DNA from: Pseudonocardia sp.
GTDB taxonomy: Bacteria > Actinomycetota > Actinomycetes > Mycobacteriales > Pseudonocardiaceae
Length of the DNA stretch: 64,000 nucleotides
Direction: 5' to 3'
Assembly: GCF_025465255.1 (NCBI RefSeq)
Contig: NZ_JAODNI010000220.1
Span: 49,033 to 113,032 of the forward strand
Shown in pieces: positions 7,502-16,505 of the stretch. Position 1 is the stretch's first letter; each line of letters starts with the position of its first letter. The position numbers were made by a program, and so were the translations under genes. The notes under the pieces were generated by a model, which did not search any database, had not been told where the DNA came from, and was given only the letters and a program-made list of their open reading frames with translations.

Positions 7502-9190
7502 TCAGACGTCCGCACGGTAGAAGGTCAGCTCGTCGATCTCGGTGACGTTGTCGATGCCGCCCCCGCCGAGCTTCGTGATCCAGACCAGGACGTGCTCCAC
7601 GGGCTGGCTGTCCGCGAGCGAGATCGTGGTGCTGCCGGACTTCAGCGTCTGCTTCGCGAGCAGCACCGTCTCGCCCAGCTGCGCGTTCTCCGAAGGAGCC
7701 GACCGGATCTCGACGACGGTGCCGTCGCTGGGGGACTGGACGGTCAGCCGGGAGAGCTGCTCGACGGACACGAACGACGTCATGATCCCGATGCCCGGCT
7801 TGAGCGCGGGGAACGGCTGCCGGTACTCCGCGGTGGCCCAGCTGGTGGTGAGGTTGCCGTCGACGGCTCGGGACACCCGGGCCGCGTTGTCGCTGTCCCC
7901 GACCGGGTCGAACACCCTGGCCTGCGGATTCGCGATCGCGACGCCGGGGGTCGGCGGGGCGGCCCGGTTGTCCTGGCCGGGGGTGGCGGACCCGCCGACG
8001 ACGATTGCCGGCCCGCCCCCGCCGTTCCCGAACAGGGCCCCGAGCTGCACGCCCAGGTACCCGAGCACGACGAGCACGCCGACGGCGAGCACCCCGAGCC
8101 CGACCAGCAGCTTGCGGTGGCGGTCCGGGTCCTTGGTCCCGCTGTCCCGCCTGCGGTCCTGCCAGACGTCACCCGGGCTGGTGGAGGTGCCGTCGTGGAC
8201 GGGCGGGAACAGGGCGGAGCGGTCGTCCTCCGCGACGACCTCGTCCAGCATGGCGCGCACCGCGGCCGCGGTGTGGACCCGGCCCGAGGCGGTCTCACCG
8301 CCGATGCCGAGGGTTCCGGTGCAGACCGCGTCCAGCTCGACGGGCACGCCCTGGCGGACGGCCGACGGGGCGGGCGGCTCGCCGTGCGGCCGGTCCGCGG
8401 CGGCCAGCCCGGCGCGCGCGGCGTCCGAACCGGACAGCGGCCACGCCGAGGTCAGAAGGGTGTAGAGGATCGCGCCGAGGCCGCGCACGTCGTCCGCGGG
8501 GGTGAGCCCGGGCCGCGGCAGCACGAAGGCGACCTGCGCCCGGCCGTCCGGGGTGATCCGGATGCGCTGCGGGTGGTCGCAGCCCAGGACCAGGCCGTGA
8601 CCGTGCGCGTCCTCCGCGGCGGCGGCGAGTGGCTCGACCATCCGGGCCGCGGCCAGGGGCCGGATCAGGCCGTCCGCGACGGTCTCGGCCAGGCTGCGGC
8701 CCGGGACCCATTCGGTGACGGCGGCGCCCAGGACGTCCTCGGGCATGCCCCGGGACCCGGCGGCCAGCACGTCCAGCAGGCGGGCGCACCCGGCGTGCTC
8801 GAAACAGCCCGCCCGCAGCGCCCGCACGATCATGTCCTCGGCCCGGGCGGACGAGTCCGGGTCCGGTGTGCCGTCGACGGGCAGCCGACGCAGCACGGTG
8901 ACCGCGACGTCCCGCTGCAGAACGGTGTCCTCGGCCCGCCAGAACTCCGCTCCCGCGCGCAGGTCCGCGCCGACGCGGGCCCGCAGGGCGTAGCGCTCGG
9001 CGATGACGTCGCCGGCGGAGGTGGCGGCGGGATCGGGGGCACGGAGCCCGTTCGGCGGCCGGACCGGCTCGGAGGGACTCTGCTGCGCGGGCACGATCGG
9101 CTCCTCGGCGGTACGGACACCTGCGGCGTCGCCACGCACCGCAGGGCGGTCTCCACCTGCGGCGGGCCGCGGTCCCGTCTGCCCGCTCAC
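7502..9190 (-). CDS. Transmembrane pseudokinase with exported sugar-binding-like domain (C-terminal half of mycobacterial MviN)
   Basis: 562 residues: a low-complexity N-terminus, a kinase-like fold (about 60-320), a membrane segment (about 372-394, KLLVGLGVLAVGVLVVLGYLG), and an exported jelly-roll-like domain. The kinase is dead by sequence: the ATP Lys region reads VAVTVLRRL, the HRD loop reads GLVLGCDHPQ, and no DFG is present. In Mycobacterium tuberculosis this pseudokinase plus outer domain is fused behind the lipid II flippase MurJ and recruits FhaA when phosphorylated. Here it stands alone with its own strong GGGGGGAGG ribosome site nine bases before the GTG, and no MurJ domain lies upstream. 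Role as a wall-synthesis scaffold is inferred. Confidence 0.85.
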   Translation of the reverse strand: MSGQTGPRPAAGGDRPAVRGDAAGVRTAEEPIVPAQQSPSEPVRPPNGLRAPDPAATSAGDVIAERYALRARVGADLRAGAEFWRAEDTVLQRDVAVTVLRRLPVDGTPDPDSSARAEDMIVRALRAGCFEHAGCARLLDVLAAGSRGMPEDVLGAAVTEWVPGRSLAETVADGLIRPLAAARMVEPLAAAAEDAHGHGLVLGCDHPQRIRITPDGRAQVAFVLPRPGLTPADDVRGLGAILYTLLTSAWPLSGSDAARAGLAAADRPHGEPPAPSAVRQGVPVELDAVCTGTLGIGGETASGRVHTAAAVRAMLDEVVAEDDRSALFPPVHDGTSTSPGDVWQDRRRDSGTKDPDRHRKLLVGLGVLAVGVLVVLGYLGVQLGALFGNGGGGPAIVVGGSATPGQDNRAAPPTPGVAIANPQARVFDPVGDSDNAARVSRAVDGNLTTSWATAEYRQPFPALKPGIGIMTSFVSVEQLSRLTVQSPSDGTVVEIRSAPSENAQLGETVLLAKQTLKSGSTTISLADSQPVEHVLVWITKLGGGGIDNVTEIDELTFYRADV

Positions 9191-9319
9191 CGGCGTCGAC
9201 CTCCCCCCGCGACCTTCCGGTCCGTCGTCGTGTGCCGGGCCCAGCCTACGTCAGGTGACGTGTCCGCGACGAGGATTCGGGCCCCGGCGAGCCGGGGCCC
9301 GTTCCGCCGGCGCGCGGCT
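9191..9319. other. Short gap where murJ would be expected
   Basis: 129 bp between the DUF6049 stop and the pseudokinase GTG. No frame here resembles a MurJ fragment; only the pseudokinase ribosome-binding site is seen. Confidence 0.8.
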
Positions 9320-11815
9320 CTAATGACGCGAGGGTGGCCGCCGCAGCGGAACCGTGGGCCCGGTCGGGTCTCCCCCGGACCCAGGTCCCCGGGGTGCGCG
9401 TCCCGGCTCGTCGTCCGGCGGCCGGCTGTCGCGTGCGGGCCGTGGCGGCCGGACGGGCGGCCCCGTGGGCCCGGTGGGCCCGGTGCTCCCGGCACCCGTC
9501 ACCCCGGCGATCTCGCCGGTCGGAGCGTCGTCGGGCCCGCGGCCGGGCGGCGGGACGCCTGCGCCTGGCGCGCCGCCGTCCCCGGAACGGATGCGCCGCA
9601 CGATCCGGAATCCGGCCAGGATCACCAGAGCCACGCCCGCGACCACGGTGAGCCAGACCGTCACCACGCCGTAGACCGTGGACCGGACCTGCAGCCGGGT
9701 CGGCGGGCCCAGCGTGCCGCCGTCCGGGGTCCGGACCGCCGCCTCGACGGGGAAGGTGCCCGACCGGGTCACCTCGGCGTCGACCCGCACCTGGACGCGG
9801 CCCAGCGGCGGAACGCGCTGCACCGGGATGGTCGAGACCCGCAGGCCGCCGCCGACGCTCGCCAGCTCGACCTGCACCGTCATGGTCACGGGCAGCCCGT
9901 TCGCCACGGTGAGCAGGATCGGCGCGTCCCGGGTGCCGAGCGAGTAGGGGCCCGGCGGCTCGAGGACCCGGACCGAGCCGACGAGCTCGGAGATGCGGGT
10001 GCCCACTGCCGCCGCGGCGGCGGCCGCAGCGCCCGGGTCGCCGCGCCAGGCGGACGAGGCACCCCGCAGCAGGCCGCGCAGCAGCGGGTCGAAGACCTCC
10101 GTCGGGTCCGCGCCGACGCCCGGCTCGTAGGTCGAGGCGGCCCGCAGGCGTTCGACGGCGTCCCGGTCCGCGACCAGGCCCTCGACGACCGAGGCGGGGA
10201 TCTCCGCGGTGCTGGCCCGCACCGGGTACGCCACGGCCGTCGGCGTGGCGCCGGGCGTGGGTCCCGCGGAGACGGACGCCCCGAGCGCGCGGGGCGCCAG
10301 CAGGCCGTCCTGCAACAGCCGGGCGGCCGCCGCGAGCAGGGCGTCGGCGCCGGACCCGTCCGCCTGCCAGCGGTGCGGCGGGGCGAGCACGAGCGGCCCC
10401 TGCCGGTCCGCGCTCCCCGGGGCGGCCGCGGCGGCGGCGCGGGCACGGAAGGCCAGGGCCCCGACGGCGTCCTGGGTCGAGAGCGGCCCTTCGCTGCCGG
10501 AGAGCGACGTGCTCGGTGCGCCGGTGTTGCCGGCACCGGTCCCCGGGTCCGTCGTCCCCGCGGCCGCCTCGGTGAGCAGCGGGTCCGTGATCACGGCGGT
10601 GACCGCAGTGTTCGCCGGGGCCCCGGTGGGCGGTTCCAGCGCCACCACGCCGGAGGTCCGGGTGGCCCGCCCCTGCGCGATCCCGTCCGCGGACAGCAGC
10701 ACCGCCGACGAGCTGTCCTGCGCGATCCCGACCCGGCCCAACGTCGCGTCGTCGACCAGGCCGTCGGCGGGCCAGAGGGTGTCCGCGAGGACCGGGGTCC
10801 CGAGGGTGGCCGCGGCGGTGGCGCGGCCGTCGTCGACGGCGCGCGAGGCGAGGTCCGGGGCGCCGTTGCGGACCAGCGAGACGAGGTCCGCGTCGTCCTG
10901 CGGAAGGGCGAGCACGCAGCTGCCGCGCAGCACGGTGGAGAGCCGGTCGACCCAGCGACCCGCGGCCTGGGCACCTGCGCCGGGGATCGTCCCGGACGGC
11001 GTGCGCACGACGTACCCGTCGCGCATCGCGGCCGCGGTCTCCACGAGCTCCGGATCGACGGCGACGCACATCGCGGCCCGCAGCGGCGTCCCGGCCGGAG
11101 CTCGCGAGGCCAGGGTGGACACCAGGCCGTCGAGGCGGCCACCGGGGGCGAAGGAGGCGGCGAGGTCGTCGTCGGTCAGCGTGGTCTGCTCACTCGGGAC
11201 CACCGGCAGCCGGTGCGGCACGTCCGCGATCGGGTACAGCATCGTGAACGGCGTCGCGGCACCGTCGACGGGCGGGGGGCCGCTGCCCGGCAGCGACTGC
11301 ACGGCGAGCAGGGTCCGCACCGCGGCGAGCCGTGCGCGGACCCCGTCCTGCGCGCCGTTGACGTTGACCAGCAGCGGGTAGACGCCCGGCCGGGTCAACG
11401 CGAGGCTCGTCGTCGGCGGGCCGGTGAACGGGAGCGTGATCCGCACCGGGACGGAGCCGCCGGGGGCCAGTGCGTCCGGCAGGTCCGTGAAGGTCGGGGT
11501 GACGGCGTCGACGGCGGCGCTGCCCTCCAGCGCGTCGCGGACCTGGCCCTCGGCGGTCAGCGCGTCCCCGCGCTGGATCCGCAGGCCGATCCCGTCGACC
11601 GCGGTCGTGCTGGTGTTCGTCAGGGTGCCGGTGACGGTGAGCTCGGCCGGCCCGTCCGACGTGACGAGGCCGGGCGCGAGCTGGTTCAGCGTGAGCTGCA
11701 GCGGGCCCGCGGCCGGGTTCCGGGGCGGGGCGGCCGGGACCGCGCCGGACGCGCTGCCGGCCATCCCGGTGAGCAGGAGCAGGACGAGCACGGCCGCGGC
11801 CGCGGCCCCTCTCAC
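9320..11815 (-). CDS. DUF6049 membrane-anchored exported protein (Rv3909-like)
   Basis: 831 residues. There is a signal sequence (about 3-22, Ala/Leu-rich, ending GSASGA), a long exported part with beta-sandwich-like stretches, one C-terminal membrane helix (VVTVWLTVVAGVALVILAGF) followed by RRIRSG, and a 90-residue Pro/Gly-rich cytoplasmic tail. The function of the family is unknown; it always sits between mutT4 and murJ/sigM in actinomycetes and is thought to serve envelope assembly. The frame opens farther upstream, but GTG 11815 overlaps the Nudix stop (GTGA), has GGAGG seven bases before it, and places the signal peptide at the N-terminus. Confidence 0.85.
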   Translation of the reverse strand: MRGAAAAAVLVLLLLTGMAGSASGAVPAAPPRNPAAGPLQLTLNQLAPGLVTSDGPAELTVTGTLTNTSTTAVDGIGLRIQRGDALTAEGQVRDALEGSAAVDAVTPTFTDLPDALAPGGSVPVRITLPFTGPPTTSLALTRPGVYPLLVNVNGAQDGVRARLAAVRTLLAVQSLPGSGPPPVDGAATPFTMLYPIADVPHRLPVVPSEQTTLTDDDLAASFAPGGRLDGLVSTLASRAPAGTPLRAAMCVAVDPELVETAAAMRDGYVVRTPSGTIPGAGAQAAGRWVDRLSTVLRGSCVLALPQDDADLVSLVRNGAPDLASRAVDDGRATAAATLGTPVLADTLWPADGLVDDATLGRVGIAQDSSSAVLLSADGIAQGRATRTSGVVALEPPTGAPANTAVTAVITDPLLTEAAAGTTDPGTGAGNTGAPSTSLSGSEGPLSTQDAVGALAFRARAAAAAAPGSADRQGPLVLAPPHRWQADGSGADALLAAAARLLQDGLLAPRALGASVSAGPTPGATPTAVAYPVRASTAEIPASVVEGLVADRDAVERLRAASTYEPGVGADPTEVFDPLLRGLLRGASSAWRGDPGAAAAAAAAVGTRISELVGSVRVLEPPGPYSLGTRDAPILLTVANGLPVTMTVQVELASVGGGLRVSTIPVQRVPPLGRVQVRVDAEVTRSGTFPVEAAVRTPDGGTLGPPTRLQVRSTVYGVVTVWLTVVAGVALVILAGFRIVRRIRSGDGGAPGAGVPPPGRGPDDAPTGEIAGVTGAGSTGPTGPTGPPVRPPRPARDSRPPDDEPGRAPRGPGSGGDPTGPTVPLRRPPSRH

Positions 11816-12306
11816 GCGGTCTCCTCCAGCAGCTCCGTGGCCCGGCGGATCAACCGCCGCTCGTCGGCGTAGGCGAGCCGGGACTCCAGCTCGCCCAGCG
11901 GTACCCAGGCGACCTCGGAGACCTCCACGTCGTCGTCGCACAGCTCGCCGCCGAGGGCGCGCATGAGGAAGTGGTGCACGGTCTTGTGTACGCGGCGGTC
12001 CTCGGCGATGAACCAGAAGTCGATGGTGCCCAGGGGTGCGACCACCCGCCCGATGATGCCGGTCTCCTCCTCGACCTCGCGCACCGCCGCCTGTTCCGCG
12101 GTCTCACCGGCCTCGATGTGCCCCTTCGGCAACGACCAGAGCAGCCGGCCGCGGCGGTCCAACCGGCCGATCACCGCGGCCGTGCCGTGCTCCTGGTCGA
12201 CGACCAGTCCCCCGGCGGACGTCTCGTCCACGGTCCGCAGCCGGCGACGCCGGTCCGCGGGACGGCCCGCGCGGCGCCCTCCGGAGCGACCGCGGGAAGA
12301 GGACAT
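11812..12306 (-). CDS. mutT4: Nudix hydrolase, MutT4-type
   Basis: 164 residues with a canonical Nudix box (GX5EX7REUXEEXGU) beginning GHIEAGET, which binds Mg and hydrolyses nucleoside diphosphate derivatives. It is basic and Arg-rich at the N-terminus, as in mycobacterial MutT4, and sits in the same position, divergent from the CCA enzyme gene. Substrate (oxidised nucleotides or another NDP-X) cannot be read. The ATG at 12306 has no ribosome site; TACCAT lies six bases before it, implying a leaderless message. The frame runs 13 codons farther up but those add nothing recognisable. Confidence 0.87.
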   Translation of the reverse strand: MSSSRGRSGGRRAGRPADRRRRLRTVDETSAGGLVVDQEHGTAAVIGRLDRRGRLLWSLPKGHIEAGETAEQAAVREVEEETGIIGRVVAPLGTIDFWFIAEDRRVHKTVHHFLMRALGGELCDDDVEVSEVAWVPLGELESRLAYADERRLIRRATELLEETA

Positions 12307-12312
12307 GTGGCG

Positions 12313-12318
12313 ATGGTA
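12313..12318 (-). promoter_or_regulatory. Leaderless -10 of the Nudix gene
   Basis: TACCAT on the minus strand, six bases before the ATG. Confidence 0.5.
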
Positions 12319-12466
12319 ACGAGGGAGCAGGTCGCCGGTGGTCAACTCGCTCGCCGGCCTCCGTCACGTCCCCGCCGTTCGGGGCTTTCCGCCAGGCACG
12401 GGGCACGTCGACGGCCGGTGAGCCCCCGGGAGAAGTATGGGTGCGCCGGACGTCCGGGGCGGCGCC

Positions 12467-12472
12467 TACACT
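12467..12472 (+). promoter_or_regulatory. Leaderless -10 of cca
   Basis: TACACT followed by eight bases and the GTG at 12481; there is no Shine-Dalgarno sequence between. Confidence 0.55.
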
Positions 12473-12480
12473 GGCCCGCC

Positions 12481-14010
12481 GTGTCTTCTCCGCTCGTGAT
12501 CCCGGGAACCGCCGTCGCGGCCCACCCCGCCGACGGTGCCCTCGATCGGGGTACCCCGTCCGTACCTGCCGCTCTGCCCGAACCGGCTGCACTGCACCGG
12601 GCCCAGGAGAATGCACTCGTGGAGCTGCTCGACATCCCCGCGGTCGCCGAGGACCTCGCGTCCCGGTTCGCCGGGGCCGGCCACCGGCTCTACCTCGTCG
12701 GCGGCAGCGTGCGGGACGCGCTGCTGCGCCGCGGCAGCAACGACCTGGACTTCACCACGGACGCGCGCCCGGACGTCGTGCTGCGGCTGCTCTCCGGCTG
12801 GGCGGACGCGATCTGGGACACCGGCATCGAGTTCGGCACGGTCGGCGCGCGCCGCCACGACCACGTCGTCGAGATCACGACCTTCCGCGCGGACGCGTAC
12901 GACCGGGTGAGTCGCAACCCCGTCGTGCGGTTCGGGGACTCCATCGACGACGACCTCGTCCGCCGGGACTTCAGCGTCAACGCCATGGCCGTCGAGCTGG
13001 GCGAGCGGCGCTTCGTGGACCCGCACGGCGGGGTCGCGGCCCTGTCCGCAGGCGTCCTGGACACCCCGGCCGCCCCGGAGGACTCCTTCGCGGACGACCC
13101 GCTGCGCATGCTCCGCGCCGCGCGGTTCGTCTCGCAGCTGGGGTTCACGCCGTCGGAGCGGGTCGTCTCGGCGATGACCGCGATGGCCGGCGAGCTCGCC
13201 CGGATCACCCGCGAGCGGGTGCAGGCGGAGTTCAGCAAGCTGCTGCTCGGGGAGTTCCCGCGGCGGGGCATCGAGCTGCTCGTGGACACCGGGCTGGCCG
13301 AGTTCGTGGTGCCCGAGGTGCCCGCGATGCGGCTCGCGATCGACGAGCACATGCAGCACAAGGACGTCTACACGCATTCGCTCGTGGTCATGGAGCAGGC
13401 GATCGACCGGGAGACCGACGGCCCGGACCTCGTGCTGCGCCTCGCCGCGCTGCTGCACGACGTCGGCAAGCCGCCGACCCGGCGCAAGGAGCCGGACGGC
13501 CGGGTGAGCTTCCACCACCACGAGGTGGTCGGCGCGAAGATGGTGCGCAAGCGGCTGCGGGAGCTGCGCTACCCCAAGCACCTGATCGACGAGGTGGCCC
13601 AGCTCGTCTACCTGCACCTGCGGTTCCACGGCTACGGCAAGGGCGAGTGGACGGACTCGGCGGTGCGCCGCTACGTCACCGACGCGGGCCCGCTGCTCGA
13701 GCGCCTGCACCGGCTCGTCCGCTCGGACTGCACGACGCGGAACAAGCGCCGGGCCGCCGCCCTGCAGCGCTCGTACGACTCGCTCGAGGACCGGATCAGC
13801 GAGCTGCGCAAGCAGGAGGAGCTCGACGCGATCCGCCCGGACCTCGACGGCAACGCCATCATGGAGATCCTCGGCATGAAGCCGGGGCCGCTGGTCGGCA
13901 AGGCGTACAAGCACCTGCTGGGCCTGCGGATGGAGCGCGGCCCGCTGGGCCGGGCCGAGGCCGAGCGCGAGCTGCGGACCTGGGCCGCGGAGAACGTCCC
14001 GGCGGAGTAG
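12481..14010 (+). CDS. cca: CCA tRNA nucleotidyltransferase
   Basis: Adds or repairs the 3'-CCA end of tRNAs without a template. 509 residues. The nucleotidyltransferase head has LVGGSVRDALL (about 72-82) and the metal-binding DLDFTTDA (Asp88, Asp90). The nucleotide-selecting ERxxxE-like RITRERVQAEF follows, and an HD phosphohydrolase domain with LLHDVGKP (His326, Asp327) plus HHHEVVG is at the C-terminus, the usual actinomycete Cca/PcnA layout. The frame is open much farther upstream, through the divergent Nudix promoter, but GTG 12481 with its TACACT at the leaderless distance is the best start. The first 40 residues are a poorly conserved extension. Confidence 0.93.
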   Translation: MSSPLVIPGTAVAAHPADGALDRGTPSVPAALPEPAALHRAQENALVELLDIPAVAEDLASRFAGAGHRLYLVGGSVRDALLRRGSNDLDFTTDARPDVVLRLLSGWADAIWDTGIEFGTVGARRHDHVVEITTFRADAYDRVSRNPVVRFGDSIDDDLVRRDFSVNAMAVELGERRFVDPHGGVAALSAGVLDTPAAPEDSFADDPLRMLRAARFVSQLGFTPSERVVSAMTAMAGELARITRERVQAEFSKLLLGEFPRRGIELLVDTGLAEFVVPEVPAMRLAIDEHMQHKDVYTHSLVVMEQAIDRETDGPDLVLRLAALLHDVGKPPTRRKEPDGRVSFHHHEVVGAKMVRKRLRELRYPKHLIDEVAQLVYLHLRFHGYGKGEWTDSAVRRYVTDAGPLLERLHRLVRSDCTTRNKRRAAALQRSYDSLEDRISELRKQEELDAIRPDLDGNAIMEILGMKPGPLVGKAYKHLLGLRMERGPLGRAEAERELRTWAAENVPAE

Positions 14011-14014
14011 CCGG

Positions 14015-15343
14015 TCAGCCGCGGCGGCGGAGCAGCCGGTCGTGGGCCAGCAGGCCCACCAGGTAGACCGCCGCCGCGGAACCCAGCAGCAGCGGGGCCG
14101 TCCCGTCCGGCGGGCTGAGCAGCGCCGCCACCGTGACGGCCAGGACGTAGCAGACGTTGAAGACGCCGTCGTAGAGCGCGAACACCCGGCCACGCACCGC
14201 GTCGTCGGTCTCGCTCTGCACGCCGGCGTCCGCGCACAGCTTCACCATCTGTCCCGCGGTGCTCAGCACGAACGCGCCTGCGAGCACGCTCGGCGGGGAC
14301 AACGTCAGCGCCACGACGACCATCGCCACGGCGGCGACGAGCAGCGCCACCCGCACGGTCCGCGGCCGGCCGATCCGGTGCACCAGGAACGGCGTCAGCA
14401 GCGCGGCCACGCCCATCCCGGCCGCGGCGGCGACCACGGCCTCGCCCAGCCCCGCCATGCCGCCGTGCAGCAGCCCCGAGCCCGTGAAGGCGTAGCGGAA
14501 CAGCAGCAGGGACACCAGCGTGCTCACGCCGAACGCGAGCCGGTGCGCGGCGAGGGCGAGGAAGGTGGCGGCGACGGTGGGCGTCCGGAAGACCGCCCGC
14601 GCGCCGTCCACGAACCCGTGCGCGACGGCCGTGAGTGCCCGGTCCGGCTCGTCGCGCGAGTCCGGTCCGAGGACCTTCCGGCCGAAGGTCGCCGCGACGA
14701 GCCCGGCGACCAGCGGGCCGGCCGCGGCCAGGGCCGTCGTGATCGCCGACCCGGCATTCCCTGCCCCGGCCAGCATCCGGATCCCGACGGCCGACGCCCC
14801 GCCCAGCGCCGCGACCCCGGCCCCGACGGTGACGGCCAGGACGTTCGCCTCGACCAGGTGCCGGCGCAGCACGACGTGCGGCAGCGCCGCGGACAGCCCG
14901 GACAGCACGAACCGGTTCACCCCCATGACGGCGAGCGCCCCGAGGTAGAGCGGTGCCCCCGCGACCCCGGCGCCCACCGCCACCGCGACGATGCCGATCA
15001 GCACCACCCGCAGCAGGTTCGCGACGAACAGGACCCGCCGGCGGTCCCAGCGGTCCAGGAGCGCCCCGGCGAAGGGGCCGAGCGCGGAGTACGGCAGGAG
15101 CATCACCGCGAGCCCGGCGGCGACGGCCATCGGGTCCGCCTGCCGTTCCGGGTTGAACAGGACCGCACCGCCGAGCGCGGCCTGGAACATGCCGTCGCCC
15201 CACTGCGCGGGCAGCCGGACGGCCATCAACCTGGCGAAACCGGGGCTGCGCAGGAGCCCGGCGATCCCGAGCTTCCGAACCCGTTCATCGCAGGAAGTGA
15301 CGCCCTCGTCACTCTCCGGTGAGGTGGTGCGAGGAACTGACAC
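14015..15343 (-). CDS. Major facilitator superfamily transporter
   Basis: 442 residues with about eleven or twelve hydrophobic helices and an A-motif-like loop DRWDRRR after the second helix. This is a drug/H+ antiporter-type MFS protein; the substrate is not readable. A similar MFS gene beside cca is common in actinomycetes. The stop is four bases from the convergent cca stop. The GTG start lacks a ribosome site and is preceded at seven bases by TAACCT, so it is probably leaderless; the promoter region is shared with the divergent yqgE gene. Confidence 0.85.
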   Translation of the reverse strand: MSVPRTTSPESDEGVTSCDERVRKLGIAGLLRSPGFARLMAVRLPAQWGDGMFQAALGGAVLFNPERQADPMAVAAGLAVMLLPYSALGPFAGALLDRWDRRRVLFVANLLRVVLIGIVAVAVGAGVAGAPLYLGALAVMGVNRFVLSGLSAALPHVVLRRHLVEANVLAVTVGAGVAALGGASAVGIRMLAGAGNAGSAITTALAAAGPLVAGLVAATFGRKVLGPDSRDEPDRALTAVAHGFVDGARAVFRTPTVAATFLALAAHRLAFGVSTLVSLLLFRYAFTGSGLLHGGMAGLGEAVVAAAAGMGVAALLTPFLVHRIGRPRTVRVALLVAAVAMVVVALTLSPPSVLAGAFVLSTAGQMVKLCADAGVQSETDDAVRGRVFALYDGVFNVCYVLAVTVAALLSPPDGTAPLLLGSAAAVYLVGLLAHDRLLRRRG

Positions 15344-15350
15344 GGGTGGG

Positions 15351-15356
15351 AGGTTA
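15351..15356 (-). promoter_or_regulatory. Leaderless -10 of the MFS gene
   Basis: TAACCT on the minus strand, seven bases before the GTG. Confidence 0.5.
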
Positions 15357-15378
15357 CTGCGCCGGCGAGGGTGCGACG

Positions 15379-15981
15379 ATGGACCACGTGAGGGACGACC
15401 GCACCGGCCCCGGGGCCTCCACCCCTGTCGGTCCGGGCACCTTGCTCGTGGCCGCCCCGGGTCTGACGGACCCCAACTTCGCGCGCACCGTCGTGTACGT
15501 GGTCGAGCATCGGGCGCAGGGCAGCCTGGGCGTGGTGCTCAACCGACCGGGGGACGCCGAGGTCCGGGACGTGCTCCCGGCCTGGGGATCCGCCGCGTCG
15601 GAGCCCCGGACGGTGTTCACCGGGGGCCCCGTCGACGGGACGACCGCCCTGTGCCTGGCCGCGCTGCGCACCGGGCAGGACGCGGAGGGGCTGGACGGGG
15701 TCGTCGTCGTCCGCGGGCCGGTGGTGCTCGTGGACCTGGACGGCGACGTGCGCCGGATCGCGCCCCGGCTGCGCGGGCTGCGGGTGTTCGCCGGCTATTC
15801 CGGCTGGGACTCCGGGCAGCTCGCCGGGGAGATCGCGCGCGGGGACTGGATCGTCGTCCCGGGCCTGCCGGACGACGTGCTCACCGGCCGGCACTCGGAC
15901 CTGTGGGGCCGCGTCCTGCGCCGCCAGGGGGTACCGCTGGCGCTGCTGGCGACGTTCCCCGCGGAGATCGGCCTGAACTGA
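15379..15981 (+). CDS. YqgE/AlgH family protein (DUF179)
   Basis: 200 residues. The family start is clear in GTLLVAAPGLTDPNFARTVVYVVEH, a stretch with the invariant Asp-Pro-Asn-Phe, and in the GVVLNRP motif; the GYSGWDSGQLAGEI segment is a second hallmark. The biochemical role is unknown across bacteria. The ATG at 15379 follows GAGGG by seven bases; a GTG three codons later (15388) is a possible alternative, and the 20 upstream codons of the open frame overlap the divergent promoter and are left out. Confidence 0.88.
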   Translation: MDHVRDDRTGPGASTPVGPGTLLVAAPGLTDPNFARTVVYVVEHRAQGSLGVVLNRPGDAEVRDVLPAWGSAASEPRTVFTGGPVDGTTALCLAALRTGQDAEGLDGVVVVRGPVVLVDLDGDVRRIAPRLRGLRVFAGYSGWDSGQLAGEIARGDWIVVPGLPDDVLTGRHSDLWGRVLRRQGVPLALLATFPAEIGLN

Positions 15982-15986
15982 CGGCG

Positions 15987-16002
15987 GGCCTCGGCCGAGG
16001 CC
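15987..16002. terminator. Short GC-rich palindrome after yqgE
   Basis: GGCCTC-GGCC-GAGGCC can fold as a six-pair stem with a tetraloop, five bases after the yqgE stop. It is only a weak terminator candidate. Confidence 0.35.
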
Positions 16003-16059
16003 TTCCGCGACGGCCTGTCGGCGGGGACCCTGGAGCGGTCCGCCGGCGGGAGGAGCCCC

Positions 16060-16383
16060 ATGTCGGGTGCGCGCAGGTCCGTGGTGCTCGCCCTGCCCCT
16101 GCTCCTCGTGGGGTGCACGCACCCCGTCACCGGCACGGCCACCGCGGCTCCACGCCGGGTGCTGGACTCGGCCGCCGTCGAGCGGGACGTGCGGGAGGTG
16201 GTCGCCGCGGATCCGGCCACGAGGGACGCCGCGGCCGGCGCCCGGGTCGTCTGCCCGCAGGGCGTCCCGGCAGACCGCAATCTCGTGGTGTTCTGCGACG
16301 TGACGGGGGACGGGCTGCGGCTGAGCGTGCCGGTCACGATCCTCGATGCCGACGGGGACTACCAGGTCGGGTCCGCGTTCTGA
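16060..16383 (+). CDS. Small lipoprotein (DUF4333-like)
   Basis: 107 residues. A signal peptide (1-18) ends in a lipobox LLVG-Cys19, so the mature protein should be lipid-anchored on the outer face of the membrane. The mature part has two Cys (VVCPQGV and VFCDVTG) in the spacing typical of DUF4333-type actinobacterial lipoproteins, likely a disulfide. Function unknown. GGGAGGAG four bases before the ATG fixes the start. It is co-directional with yqgE (78 bp upstream) and with the DUF427 gene. Confidence 0.8.
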   Translation: MSGARRSVVLALPLLLVGCTHPVTGTATAAPRRVLDSAAVERDVREVVAADPATRDAAAGARVVCPQGVPADRNLVVFCDVTGDGLRLSVPVTILDADGDYQVGSAF

Positions 16384-16505
16384 CGCCCGTCCCGTTCATA
16401 CGATCGTCCAAGACGAACGTGTGGACGAGAGTTCGGCGCGCGCCCGGGTGGTGCGCGGCCGACACTGGGCCGCCGACACTCGGGAGCCCGACGCACGGAG
16501 GTCAC

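Noticed and set aside
7475..11872. A 1465-codon open frame on the plus strand
   Set aside because: It lies antisense to the pseudokinase and DUF6049 genes and has the Arg/Gly/Asp-rich look of a GC-driven shadow. The minus-strand genes have domains, starts and overlaps that fit.
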